Below are positions 22,501-33,377 of a stretch of DNA of 64,000 nt, in pieces; positions within the stretch are counted from its first letter, which is position 1; every line of letters begins with the position of its first letter. This DNA comes from Orychophragmus violaceus (Eukaryota; Streptophyta; Magnoliopsida; Brassicales; Brassicaceae): positions 26,507,615 through 26,571,614 of the forward strand of contig CM058233.1 of the NCBI GenBank assembly GCA_030180135.1, read 5' to 3'. Made by a program: the position numbers and the translations under genes. The notes under the pieces are model-generated. The model worked only from the letters and a program-made list of their open reading frames with translations, ran no database searches and was not told where the DNA came from.

Positions 22501-23272
22501 GCGGGAATCCATACACGACCTTAGTCTGTTGCTGCAATTGCGTTCTAAATGTCTTCACAGGATCATCTCCACCTTTGCTAGATTTCTGACCAGGTTTCAT
22601 AGAGTTAATCGTCTTAAGAAAAGACTCTCGCCCCCAAGGATAGTTCAAAAAGTAGTCAACATCTCTAAGCATCTCAACATACTCCGGCGTCACCTTCGCC
22701 TCATGGTTGCTACTGATAAGCACCCCATCCACGATACATATTAAAGCAAGTTTCAATATTTTAGCTCCATCCATTTCAGTATCATCCAACATCTCCAGAA
22801 TATCGTTAATCTTAACACCTTGGTCAGCTTTTCTCTTACCTTTCCTCATCTTCCCAAACAGCTCTTCCCAGACTGGGGTTAATCCTTCTGGTACCATCTG
22901 CTTCTCGTCTATCTCTTCTAGTTTGGGGAACTCACAACAGTTTAAACCTGTTATTAACCCAAACTCTTCCAACGAGAATCTCAGAGGTTGTCCCGCAAAA
23001 ACTGATATCAACTCGTACTTTTTTTCCGTCACCAGTTGCCTGCCCAAAAGCCCATGAATCATTTTCCCAGAAATTGAACACTGCTTCACGGGAAGCTTAA
23101 ACAACTGTCCAAAAGACGAAACCCGAATTCTCTCCCATTCCTTCATATGCTTGATCTTCTTCCACAATTTGTTTAGGATTTCCGGTTTCGAATAGATGTT
23201 CAGATGGCCATCAGGATATTGGTCAGTCTTGTACAACCTAATAGGCAAGTTTAGATCTTCCATCGTCTGCAT
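19521..23272 (-). pseudogene. DUF1985-Ulp1 cysteine-protease gene, broken, multi-exon
   Basis: Minus-strand gene from about ATG 23272. Exon 22340-23270 is a DUF1985 domain (FGQLFKLPVKQCSISGKMIH, FSLEEFGLITGLNC). Exon 21514-22263 is a charged linker with a KKKRK basic run and a coiled coil. Short Ser/Glu-rich exons follow, including one ending at 20454 at a clear GTAAGA donor. The last exon (19521 to about 20213) is a C48/Ulp1 SUMO-protease domain: MHWNGDHWVGVVID with the catalytic His, VEVLD with the Asp, and RTGDCGPVAMKFLE with the Cys. An in-frame TAA at 19695-19697 lies eight codons before that Cys. A T-run near 21665 also shifts frame. Such genes are typical cargo of Arabidopsis MULEs. 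Exon edges between 20.4 and 21.5 kb are approximate. Confidence 0.75.
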
Positions 23273-23705
23273 CGAATACACGGTTACTCAAAAGCAATCA
23301 CCACTATAATCACAAACATAGCAAAAAATCGGAGTTACACAGCCACTTACCTATCCGTGAAGAACTCGCGCATGAAACCCTAAAAATGAATGCGATTTCG
23401 ATTTAAGTTTGAGCTTTTTGGTAAACGTACAGTCTTTTCTTGTTGAAACAAAAAACTCACGAACAATTTAACCTTTTATTTCAAATAAACTTACATTTAC
23501 TTTCTCTTTAAAATAAATAAAAAACAAACCAACCCCCAACCAATACAATTATTTAGTTAGTCATTTCAGTTCTAGTTCAATCCAATTAGTATAGGATCAT
23601 AATTGTCTTTTCATTCCTTCTCTCCTAACAAAAAGATACATTATTGCACACAGTTTTCAAAAGAATTAAAAGTGCAACAAAAATATCAAAAAGATATAAC
23701 TAGTG

Positions 23706-26700
23706 CAAATCACCCGGAGGTACCATGACAAAACTAGATATGTCCGACGGAGAGAGAACATGCGCTGACTCTGATGTCCAAAAGATTGAACCCATATTTG
23801 TATGATGATTAAACTGCTCCTGCTCGATAAAAGGTTTAGTTGTTACAAGCATTGGCCTGCGGTAACTAAAGCAAAATGTATGTTAATATGTTCGAGAAAT
23901 GAAAAATCGTTAGACGTTAATCGGACGCCGAGGTTGGACCTAGCTTGTAGTGAAAAAATAGGTGGTTAATCGGGGTAAAACTTTAAGGATTTTTCAATAT
24001 TTGGATAGATTTATAAATTATTATATGAAAATAATAGTTATAGGACTTTTATCTAGTTTTACGATATATACTAGCTTTACTAAAGATAAACTTAACAAGT
24101 GTGCTTAGCCTAATGGTTGTTGAGAGTTTTATTCAATTTCAGATTTCGTAATTAATGAAGGATAATATGGATATTTTGAAATCATCTTCTTTTCTTCAAT
24201 CCTAGTTGTCGTTACTGGTTTTTTTCTCACCATTTTTATTTTTTTTCAATTTTTTATTTCGTAAAGTTTTTTTTATGATTAAAAATGATAGATCTAAGTA
24301 AATAAATCAGTTTTCTTAAGAAAAAATGAGCCAAATCGAAAATAATTTGAAGCTTCTAATTTTATCATCGAGTGCCATAAAATTGCGGCGGCCCTGGGCC
24401 GGCGATTATGCAGCCGCAGAAAACGCGTTTTCGAACAAGGGTTAATACTTATTATTATTATTATTATTTTCTTATTTTATTATTATTATTATTTTCAAAA
24501 AGTTTGAGGTGTAATCGGGGAAAGCTTTTATGAATTCCAACCTTTCTCCTAGATATTGACATTTGGATATTCGATTCGGTTCCAAGTATTTCATATAAAG
24601 AGATCCAACATATATAAAAAAAGAATTGATTCAGTTATTAGTTGGTTCCGAATCAATTCGGTTCCAAGATTTAAAAATCATTAAATACCTTAAATTTTTT
24701 TGTTTCTCAACTAGTTTGTATATTAAATATCCAAAATACCTTAATTATATCTAAAATCAACAATATACTCGAAAACCTAAAAAATTAAAGAAAATATACG
24801 AATAAAACAAAAATATATTTGAAATACTCAAAACATCTAAAATACCCATAAAATCTATACTTACAATTGAAAAGTGATTTTGGAGACGAAAACAAAGTTA
24901 TCATCACGAGAATGAATTCGAGAGAAAAATAGTGACATGTCATTTATGACATGACATACAGATAATTACACATTTGGATTAATAAAATGAATTAATTATC
25001 TTGAATGCTATTTATAAAACTAAACTAAAAATGAAATTTTATTTTTTCGGTTGAAGTTACCATTAATACAAGATAACATTTTATTTAAAATTCCGTAACA
25101 TTTATTAGGTTTCCGAAATTATTTCAAAATATTGATTAAATATCTTAATTAGTTGAATTGGTTAGAATAAAATATATTAGTGAATATTCCAATCTTCCAA
25201 TAGACGATTATTAGTACTAACACTAATCCAATATAAGTTTACATTTGGTGGCCCCGAAACCTAATCGGTTGCATCAGTTTTTTTATAGACGTTTCATCTA
25301 TGTTTTTTTCCTATTCGTTGGCAATATATGCTTGCTTTGTTATTGAGTTTTTTCGTAGTCTCATGAATAATAAGAACCTAGTGTCGAGGTTTTGTTAATG
25401 TTGTGAGGTAAAATATGGATATTTTCAATTTGTTCTAATATTTCTGGTTTATTCATGAGTCCGAAAGTCCGAATATTGGTTGTTGCCACCACGTTCGGTT
25501 GATCACATGAGTCCCAGTATTTTGAATAAGGGTTGTTCCGAATATGTTATATGTATCATAATAAGATGTCGAACATGAGTCTGAATAGTTTATATTATAT
25601 AATCTGTCATAAATACAAATTATATAAAATAATTAACGAATATTCAAAAGTAGTTATACAAATATTTAACTACATTGATTGTAAAACTAGGGTTAGATTT
25701 TTATTGTTTATATGTCTATTTATGGTTACAATATGGTCCTCACAAAAAAATCATTTTCTTTTTTTTGTCTTCGTTTTCATTCTCTCAAATTTCAAAAAAA
25801 AAAAAAACATGAACCCTTTCAAAACAGAAGATTAGGAAAATTCACAATTTCACAAAAAATTGATTTTAGCATGAAGAAGATCCGATGGAATCTTAGAATT
25901 AAGGTCTTAATGGTTTGTTATTTTACTCATTATCAATCGGGTGCTCGCTTGGAATTAATCTTAACCAATGAAGAGGTATTTTGTATCCAATTAACTCTAG
26001 GGTTAGGATATTTTAACTAGGATTGGGATATTTTAATTAGGGTTAGTAAAATGTTCACTATTATTTTGCATATATCAGATAGAATTTATAACCTATATGT
26101 TTTAAAGATACATTATCATCAACTTAGAGGCATTTTTAGTCCATATATCTATATTATTAAAAAAAATAGAGTCTATGATAAACTAATTTTGTCTTCATGT
26201 GTGATTTACAGGTTATGCCACTGAAATTATAAGGGTATTTCTAATCCTCATTAAAGGTATAATTGTATTTATAAAAATTCGTCATATAAAAAAACGGATC
26301 CGGGTCCCAGCTAGACAATAAAAACACGCGGACCCATCGGATCTTAAATATTGCACGTCCATGATCCTAAAATCTAATCCTAACCATTCAATTTGGATCT
26401 ACGCCCATTAATAGTATTTATGGTTCTTAAATCTAACCATACATGTATTTACAAGAATCTTACTAAACCACCAAATTAAACTGTACCATGGAACACAAAT
26501 AAAAAGTAGAACTAAAAATATGGTGACGTTTCTTCCTGTTCATATGTAAATTGCATCAAAGATATTTTTCCACCTATATAAATTGCAATTTTCATTATGT
26601 CAGTATCAATGTGTGATATAGCAAATTCTAAACTTTATGTTAATCGAATCATTAATATAATTGATTCCACTATCAAAAACAATCAAAACAATCAAACTAT

Positions 26701-26868
26701 TCAAATGTTACGTTTTACAATTTAAAAATCGATACAAAATTAAATATCTTAACAGCCAATTTAAATTGTTAGTATCTTCCATAATAATAAACTTAATTTT
26801 CCTAAAACCGAAACCTAAATTAAGGTTCTTCAAACCTATATGTTAAGAATATATAATGGGATTGAAAA
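23706..26868. other. AT-rich intergenic DNA with an (ATT)n microsatellite
   Basis: No gene is supported. (ATT)n runs at about 24448-24493. A GC-rich island (24385-24425, GCGGCGGCCCTGGGCCGGCG) stands out. 25533-26020 holds open frames of AT-rich low-complexity sequence only. 23706-23900 may be the continuation of an interrupted locus but shows no recognisable protein. Confidence 0.5.
26735..26850. repeat. Left copy of an imperfect direct repeat flanking the Helitron
   Basis: Contains TTAATTTTCCTAAAACCGAA and CCTAAATTAAGGTTCTTCAA. A diverged copy lies at about 28540-28655 on the far side of the Helitron (shared CCTAAAACCGAAACCTAAAT, then AAGGTTTTTCAAAC). The two are about 1.8 kb apart in the same orientation. 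Confidence 0.7.
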
Positions 26869-28471
26869 TCTATATATATAAAGAAGGCTTTTCTCTCTTC
26901 TCATTAAGCCACATCATCAGCCACCTCATCATCTTCTTTTAATTATTTTATTAAGTTAACAAATTTGTAAATTTAATTATTCACTTAATACACATAATAA
27001 TAACATATCTCAATCCAATGCACCAAAACTAAAATCCATACATAACCAAATCCAACGGTATGCAACCACATAATTATAAAACCCCCCATGTCTAACATCA
27101 AATTACCATGTCAGCACATAGGTTTGTCAAACTGATTGTTTCAGGTTGACGTCTATAAATCAATCTATATGATTCCCGGAAAATACTAATATTTACTTTT
27201 TTTTTCAATCTACATACATAATCATCCATCTCACAAAAACTAAATTCTCCATTATCGTCTACATTAAATAAGGCTCTCTGAAATTTCACACATCCATCAA
27301 TCGTCTACATTAGTAACACTGAGTTGAAAAATTTAACATCTAATAGTATGCACATATTTATAATATAACAAACAACAACTTCTGAAGAAAAAATGACCCA
27401 TCATATATTAGAAGTCATGGTCCAACTTGCTTAGTAAAACAACAACTCAAGCCTCCAACAAAACTGTCTTGCACTTTTATCAGATTTACCGAGCCATGAA
27501 ATATCTAAGAACGGTTATGACTACAGACACCAAGACGTGACAACAATTCGTAGAGAAGCACAAACATCAGGTTAGCCAACTGAGAACCACACACACTAAT
27601 ATGCTTCTTTCGCGATTCTTATTTATAATTGAATGTGCTTTAAAAAAACAGACTGAGTACTCATAACCAAATCCAAACCACATAAAACATAAGGCAATTT
27701 CAGAAACCTATTTCAGAGAACCCGATCTCTCAACAAAATTATTGAAAGAAGAGTAATTTCCAGACTATTACACAATTGCAAACAAGGGAATTTTGAGCAC
27801 AAACAGTTCAACATTTAAAACAGTGGAATATTCAAAGAAACCACAAGGATGGGCCGGAGGGAAAACTCACTTTCACAGTGGCTGAGAACCCGATGATGAG
27901 AAGAATCATTAAGGCAATGAGTATAACTGGAGAAGAAGCCAACCGGCTAAATAGATGGAAATCGTTTCATTTAAAGTTAGTATGCACACGAAATCGAACA
28001 AAGATATTGAATTAGACACAGTCACACAGCTGACCACACCATAAAACGAGGACTGAAATAAACAACTAAACACAAGTATGAAGCCCAATAAACTTATCCA
28101 CAAAACAAATGATATGCCAAATATTATTGATAAAGCAACCAATCATAGAACAAAACACCTTACACTAATTTTACTACAAAGAAAAGAAGGTCAAAGAAAA
28201 AAGATAACATAAGTCATCCACCAAGATATGAGGATTCATGTTTTTTGCTCGGGAACGCCTCAGTTATAGTTAATCGGGCTTCTAATTTTAGGATCTATAT
28301 GCGTCATAATAGATCAATGGATGAACAAAAGATACGTAAAGATCATGCACATATAACAGTTATTTTAAATATAAAAATAACTATATTTTATTACATATGA
28401 AATACATTTGAAAATAAACATTCCGTTTATTATTTATAAACTTTTCGCGCGAAGCGCGGACTAACCACTAG
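26869..28471 (+). mobile_element. Non-autonomous Helitron (ATREP-like), 1,603 bp
   Basis: Begins TCTATATATATAAAG and ends with the hairpin CGCGC-GAA-GCGCG followed by GACTAACCACTAG. It is inserted between A (26868) and T (28472), the canonical Helitron target AT. The 5' end continues with a CT/CATC-rich stretch (CCACATCATCAGCCACCTCATC region) typical of Arabidopsis ATREP families. No Rep/helicase coding is visible, so it depends on an autonomous partner. Short frames inside (27098-27289, 27909-28142 on the minus strand) are not recognisable. Confidence 0.9.
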
Positions 28472-28539
28472 TATTCCATATTAAGAACCTCATAAACCAA
28501 AATTTAAACCAAAGGAAACAAAATATTAAAATATAAATC

Positions 28540-28655
28540 TGAATATCTTAATAGCCAAACCAAATTCTTAATATCTTCTATAAGAACAAACTTAATTTCC
28601 TAAAACCGAAACCTAAATATAAGGTTTTTCAAACATATATGGCGAGAATCCAAAA
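28540..28655. repeat. Right copy of the Helitron-flanking repeat
   Basis: Partner of 26735-26850. An (AT)n microsatellite follows at about 28928-28945. Confidence 0.7.
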
Positions 28656-29014
28656 AACCAAATATCACCATTAACTATTTCATAACAACCAGCTAGCAAA
28701 TCGTAATAATTACTTTAGAAAAGATATCTTCACTAACAAGAAAACTCACAAAGTAACTACCAAGATCATACTCTGATTAAAGTATTTTCTGTTTATACAA
28801 AATCGCATGTTCCCTTATATACTTTTGTAATATCCATCGGAATATTCCATGATACTCAAACTAATATGAAGATATTGTTCAAGATTTAACATAATTAAAT
28901 CGCGGCCACATACAATTAAGTATACCTATATATATATATATATATCATGTTCCCTCTTCAATCCATATCTTCACCAAAATATAGCTAAAAAAAACCTTTT
29001 CCTCCACAGTTATA

Positions 29015-31326
29015 ATGAATCTTCAGCTAACTAACCTTGGTGATGTCAAACCATTTAAGACTGGTTGGAGGATGCAAGTCAAAGTGCTTCACTCTTGGAA
29101 GCAATACTCTCCACAATCTGGCGAAACATTAGAACTAATTTTAGGTGACGAGAATGTAAGTGTTTGATTTATACGTTTCATATTTGTTTTCAGATGTTTT
29201 TGACATATAAATAAATACTTCTTACTAATTTATTTTGTCTATTTAGGGTGTCAAAATTCATGCTAGTTGTAAGAAAGCTACTTGAATCGGTTGGAGAGGC
29301 TCTTACCAGTTGGTGAATGGAAGATAATTCAAATTTTTTTCCTTGAGCAACGCATCTGGACTATATCAATGCACTACAAATGTGTACATAATGTCTTTTG
29401 TTCGCAACACTTCCATAAAACGTTATGTATTGCGGTCGAGAGACATGTTTCTCTCTTTGGTCAATTTCGAAGCAATATTAAGTGGTTCACTTAATACTTG
29501 CTTCATGGTTGGTAAGTTCACGTTTGTTATTATCTAACAATTTAGCTTTCAATTTGGTATAGAATCCGGCATCTATTATTATCTTTTATGCAGATGTTAT
29601 TGGTCAAGTATTAGATGTGGGTGCAATGGAAACAGTTATTTGTGCTGGAAAAGAAAGGAAAAAAATGGAGTTTATTCTCATAGACCTTAAGTAAGGGTTT
29701 AAATAAAAAAAATTCCTCTATATGTATTTTAAACTAAAGTCTTATTATTATTTTTAAAAATATGTATAGTGATATGCGGCCTGTTGTTTGTGGGGCAAAT
29801 TTGCTGAAATTGTCTATTCAGCATGTGAAGAAAACGATCCTGGAGTAATTGTTTGTTTGATAAGGTTTGCTAAAATTGGGAAATATCGAGGTATATTATT
29901 TCACCTACATTAATACATTCTGTATTTTAATTATCGGTATATCTTTGCTTAACACATTTATAATATGATTGATACTTACTTTATGTTGCTTTAATGTAGG
30001 TGAAATTCAGATCTCCAATGCCTTTGATTCTTCCTTGGTTGTCATAAATCCTGAAATGGAAGAAGCAAATGAATTGAAAGAAGCGTACGTTCAACTAATT
30101 TTTATAACATATTTTGTGGATAAAGGTTATTATCTGACAGGGTTTCTGAAAACGAATGTAGTTTTAAAGAAGGAAATTCTGCAATCACAATCGTTGAGAA
30201 CAAGGAAGAGAAACATGAGCTAAAAATGAAACGAGAGAAGTGGTCGGATTATCCTGACAAAACTATTTCAGAAGTACTCAATTCTGAAGTGGTGGTATTT
30301 CTTCCTGTTCACAAATCTCAGAATTCACAGATTAGGTTTCAATATGCTTTTATCAAATTAAGCTTCTTATTATTGATGGCTTTGTTTTGATCTTTATTCT
30401 GTAGATTGGAAAATGCAAAGTACTTTGTACTATTGATGCAATTGATATGGATTGGGGATGGTACTATTTTGGGTGTGTTGTCTGTAACAAAAAAGTTACC
30501 GACATTACTAACGAACCCAAAGTTCCTGCGGCAATAAAGTCATAGAATAAGAATTGGTGGTGTGATGTTTGTTAGTTGATCGTTACAGATGTGAAACACA
30601 AGTAAACAATAAATAGATTTAATTAATTATTATGCAGACATGAGGCTAATAAATTAAATCTACATTTTTAGGTTTAAGTTGCATATTATCGTTAAAGATG
30701 ACTCTGGTGTATCAATATGCTTCTTGACACACCAGCTATGGAGATTGTTGGAGAATCCGCAAAAAATCTGCGGAACGGATCATTTGACGAGGTATTAATC
30801 TAAATTTTGACATATTCATGTTTTGATATGTTTGTGTTAAAAAAAAAAAATTCAATATATTTGCAAGATCGAGGATCCAAATGATGTACCAATCTAGATA
30901 GAGCAAATTGTTGGAAGAACCTATAGGTTTGTCATTTGTATTGAAAAAGACAATACTCAATATGGCGGAGAAACTTACAAAGTTATGAAAGTTTGGATTG
31001 GTGAAGATTTGGTGATGGCCGACTCTGTAACAGAATCCGATCTGTTGACAAACAAAGAGACAACACTTATTAGTGCTGATGAGGTATACTTAAGACTGCA
31101 CCAAAAAATTTAAAAGGTTTATATTCCTATGCAAATAACCAAAAGTTATCGTTAATTATTTTTAGGAGTCTCTCCTGCTTACAGACAACCAGGAAAATTC
31201 TGAGGTTTTAACCACTCCATCCTCCAAACGTTCAAGTGAAGATCATGAAGAGGCTCCTGATCTCACTTCAATTTCGAAGAAACAATGCATCAAGACAATC
31301 AAATTGGAAAAGATGACTAAAGATGA
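29015..31326 (+). pseudogene. DUF223/RPA70-like OB-fold gene, broken
   Basis: Exon 1 (29015-29155, ATG in a good position, in-phase GTAAGT) encodes LGDVKPFKTGWRMQVKVLHS, the first OB fold of plant DUF223/RPA1-like proteins. Exon 2 starts at 29247 but meets TGA at about 29283 and two frameshifts (ERLLPVGEWK, then GLYQCTTNVYIMSFV). Later exons show DVIGQVLDVGAMET, KIGKYRGEIQ/SNAFDSS, then the C-terminal RPA fold with a zinc ribbon (CVVCNKKV, WWCDVC) and LHIIVKDDSG. At least four lesions rule out a product. The 3' end is cut at 31327 by CACTA-2. RPA-like genes often travel with Helitrons; the neighbouring Helitron makes that origin plausible but unproven. Confidence 0.8.
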
Positions 31327-31529
31327 CACTACAAGAAATGTGGGTATTAATAGCATTGGACGATAGCGTTTTTTTACAGTTCTGCTATTGTATTACGACA
31401 CGGTTTATTTTCATAGCGTTTTTTTTGAAAACGCTATATTTCTTTCACGGGAAATTATAATTTTCAGCCGTGTAAATTTGCTAAGTTTCCGCGCCTTATG
31501 ATTGCAGATCCAAAATTAAACGCTATCTT

Positions 31530-31942
31530 TTATCTTAACAAACTGATTTAAACTGAATATTTTTTTCACACTTAACTTTCTTCATTTTTTCTAAGTTAAA
31601 CTCGAGCTCTCTCTTTCTTACTTTGGCGATTCTTTCCCACCGAATCGAAGCTTCTTTGTACAATCAAAAAGGTATGTTCTTCTTCAATCGTTTATTTCCT
31701 ATAATATATCTCTTAATTTTATGATTTGGAGGTTTGGACACATCGATTTTGATGTTTTGATGCATGTTGGGTTCTGTCGATTTCGGTGTTCAATTTTGAA
31801 ACACGATTTTGATTTTGGGTTTCGATTCAGAGTTTCTATGAACATGCATGTGGAAATTTTTGATTTTTCATTGAGAGTGATTTTAAGTAATTAAACACGA
31901 TTTCACTATGCTAATTTGTTCGTATAATCTTCAGTTTCAGAA
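31530..31942. other. 5' region of the CACTA-2 TnpA-like gene
   Basis: CT/TC-rich leader (31600-31670), then a probable 5' UTR intron beginning GTATGTTCTTC near 31672 and ending near CAG before the ATG at 31943. No other gene. Confidence 0.45.
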
Positions 31943-32619
31943 ATGGTAAAGACAAGTGTAGGACAACCAGGTGGGATCCGTCGAAGTAAACGTAATCAAG
32001 GCTTGGAGGCTACACTTGCAACAACACTAAAGGCGAAAAAGAGGGAAAATGATAGAAAAAAGAAGGTGGCCTCTCAAGCCGATGTTGAAGAAGTTGTTGT
32101 GGATGTAGCTGCTGTGGAAGAAGTTATTGAGACTGAAGGTATTGAGACTGAAGAAGAAGTTGTTGAGACTGAAGAATTTATTGAGACTGAAGAAGAAGTT
32201 GTTGCACCTGCAAAAACAGTAAAGGCAAAAAAGAGAAAAACTGGTAGAAAAAAGAAGCTGGCTGCTAAAGCGGATGTGGTCGAAGAAGCTGTGGATGTAG
32301 ATCCTGTGGAAGAGGTTGTTGAGGCTGAAGGTAATGAAGAGGATGATGATGTGGCCGAGAAATTAATGGCTGAAGAAGAAGTTGTTGCGAAACAAATGTC
32401 TCAGAAAGAAGCTCACGAGGTAGAAGTTTCTGAGAAAGAAGCAGAAGGTGGTTTGATTGGACACGAACAGGGTGAGGATGAAGAAGAAGCTAACAATATG
32501 GACAAAGATGGTGAACAAGAACAGAATGAGAATGCAGGAGGAGCTGTCAATATGGAACAAGATGGAGATGGCAATGCTAATATTGATGATGTAGGGAAAG
32601 TACAAAGGAAAAGAGGACC
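31943..32619 (+). pseudogene. CACTA-2 TnpA-like (Transposase_24) gene, 5' exon
   Basis: The open frame from ATG 31943 encodes GGIRRSKRNQGL and then a long acidic, Val/Glu-rich repeat region (VEEVVVD, VETEEFIETEEEVV, KAKKRKTGRKKKLAAKA), ending RKRGPT where CACTA-1 enters. The gene resumes at 58644 after one AAC copy. With the insert and one duplication removed, the frame reads through the junction into MRKVAK, typical of the plant Ptta/En-Spm transposase family (PF03004), whose members are DNA-binding partners of the TNP2 transposase. Only the insertion breaks this exon. Confidence 0.8.
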
Positions 32620-32622
32620 AAC
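32620..32622. other. CACTA-1 target-site duplication, left (AAC)
   Basis: AAC directly before CACTAC; the matching AAC is at 58641-58643. Three bp is the standard CACTA duplication length. Confidence 0.9.
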
Positions 32623-32639
32623 CACTACAAGAAAACAGG
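32623..32639. repeat. CACTA-1 left terminal inverted repeat
   Basis: CACTACAAGAAAACAGG, matched by the complement at 58624-58640. Beyond 17 bp similarity continues weakly (CCATT against GTCATT). Confidence 0.92.
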
Positions 32640-32649
32640 CCATTACCGA

Positions 32650-33220
32650 GGGAAGTAACCGACGGGTATCCGTCGGAAAACGCCTATTCCGACGGATTTC
32701 CGACGAAAAAAGTCCGTCATTTCTATTTCGTCGGTAAAAGTTTTCCGTCGGTTTTTCGTCTATAATTACCGACGGATCACCGACGGATAGAAATCCGACA
32801 GATCACCGACGGTTTATCGACGCACGTTTACCGACGGACTTGTGACCGTAAACCGACGGTCAACGCCGACGGTTTACCGACCACAAACCGACTGTATATA
32901 CCGACGGTATTCCGACTGTATATACCGACGGTATTCCGACTGTATATACCGACGGTATTCCGACGAATAATACCGACGGTATTCCGACGTATAATACCAA
33001 CGGTATCCCGGCGTATAATAACAACGGTATTCCGACGTATAATACCAACGGTATTCCGACGGAATATTACAGACAATTTTCCGACGAAAGTTTACCGACG
33101 AAATTCCGACGACGGTATTCCGACGCCATTCCGAGGGCATTTTACCGACGGTTTTCCGACGGCATATAACCGACGGTTTTCCGACGGAATGTTATCGACG
33201 GTTTACCGACGGATAATAAA
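32650..33220. repeat. CACTA-1 left subterminal array of CCGACGG
   Basis: More than twenty CCGACGG/CCGTCGG heptamers in about 570 bp. Between about 32880 and 33070 they form a near-perfect 24-bp tandem array built on ACCGACGGTATTCCGAC plus TGTATAT or GAATAAT. CACTA subterminal repeats are the binding sites of TnpA in En/Spm, so this is the likely transposase-complex assembly region. Confidence 0.85.
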
Positions 33221-33377
33221 AAATTAAAAAAAAATATATTCGCCAATTAATTAATTAATTAGAAAAACAAAACGAAAAAGAAATTTATTAAAATTATTCG
33301 AAACATGTTTTTAAATTACATTCGTCCATAAAAAAAATTACATTAAACGGGGAACGGATCCCGGATCCTGATCCCGC

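Larger units (their letters stand above)
11567..23705. mobile_element. Putative MULE-like gene-carrying element (boundaries tentative)
   Basis: This block carries GRF, F-box-like and DUF1985-Ulp1 genes and a dense TATCCAT motif. Its edges show a weak inverted similarity: AGCTATATCTTTTT at 11575 against AGTTATATCTTTTT read on the minus strand from 23703, followed on both sides by a TGCAAT..TGTAT..TTTTTGT stretch about 55-70 bp further in. That resembles degenerate Mutator-like terminal repeats. The left edge falls inside MORF exon 4. I found no convincing target-site duplication and no MURA transposase. DUF1985/Ulp1 genes are known cargo of Arabidopsis non-TIR and Kaonashi-type MULEs; assigning this block to them is inference. 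Confidence 0.45.

Noticed and set aside
23706..23900. MORF 3' half beyond the MULE-like block
   Set aside because: I looked for the missing MORF C-terminus here and did not find it, so a clean insertion into MORF is not supported.
25533..26020. Frames of about 100 codons
   Set aside because: Low-complexity Asn/Lys/Phe composition from AT-rich DNA.
31943..32619. Acidic repeat frame as a separate host gene
   Set aside because: It joins exactly with 58644-59125 across CACTA-1 as a TnpA-like gene of CACTA-2.
32828..33140. Repetitive frames such as RRNTVGI on the minus strand
   Set aside because: These are the 24-bp subterminal array of CACTA-1 read as protein.
32650..33220. Regular repeat array considered as CRISPR
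   Set aside because: Spacers are not unique and the context is a plant CACTA subterminal region.
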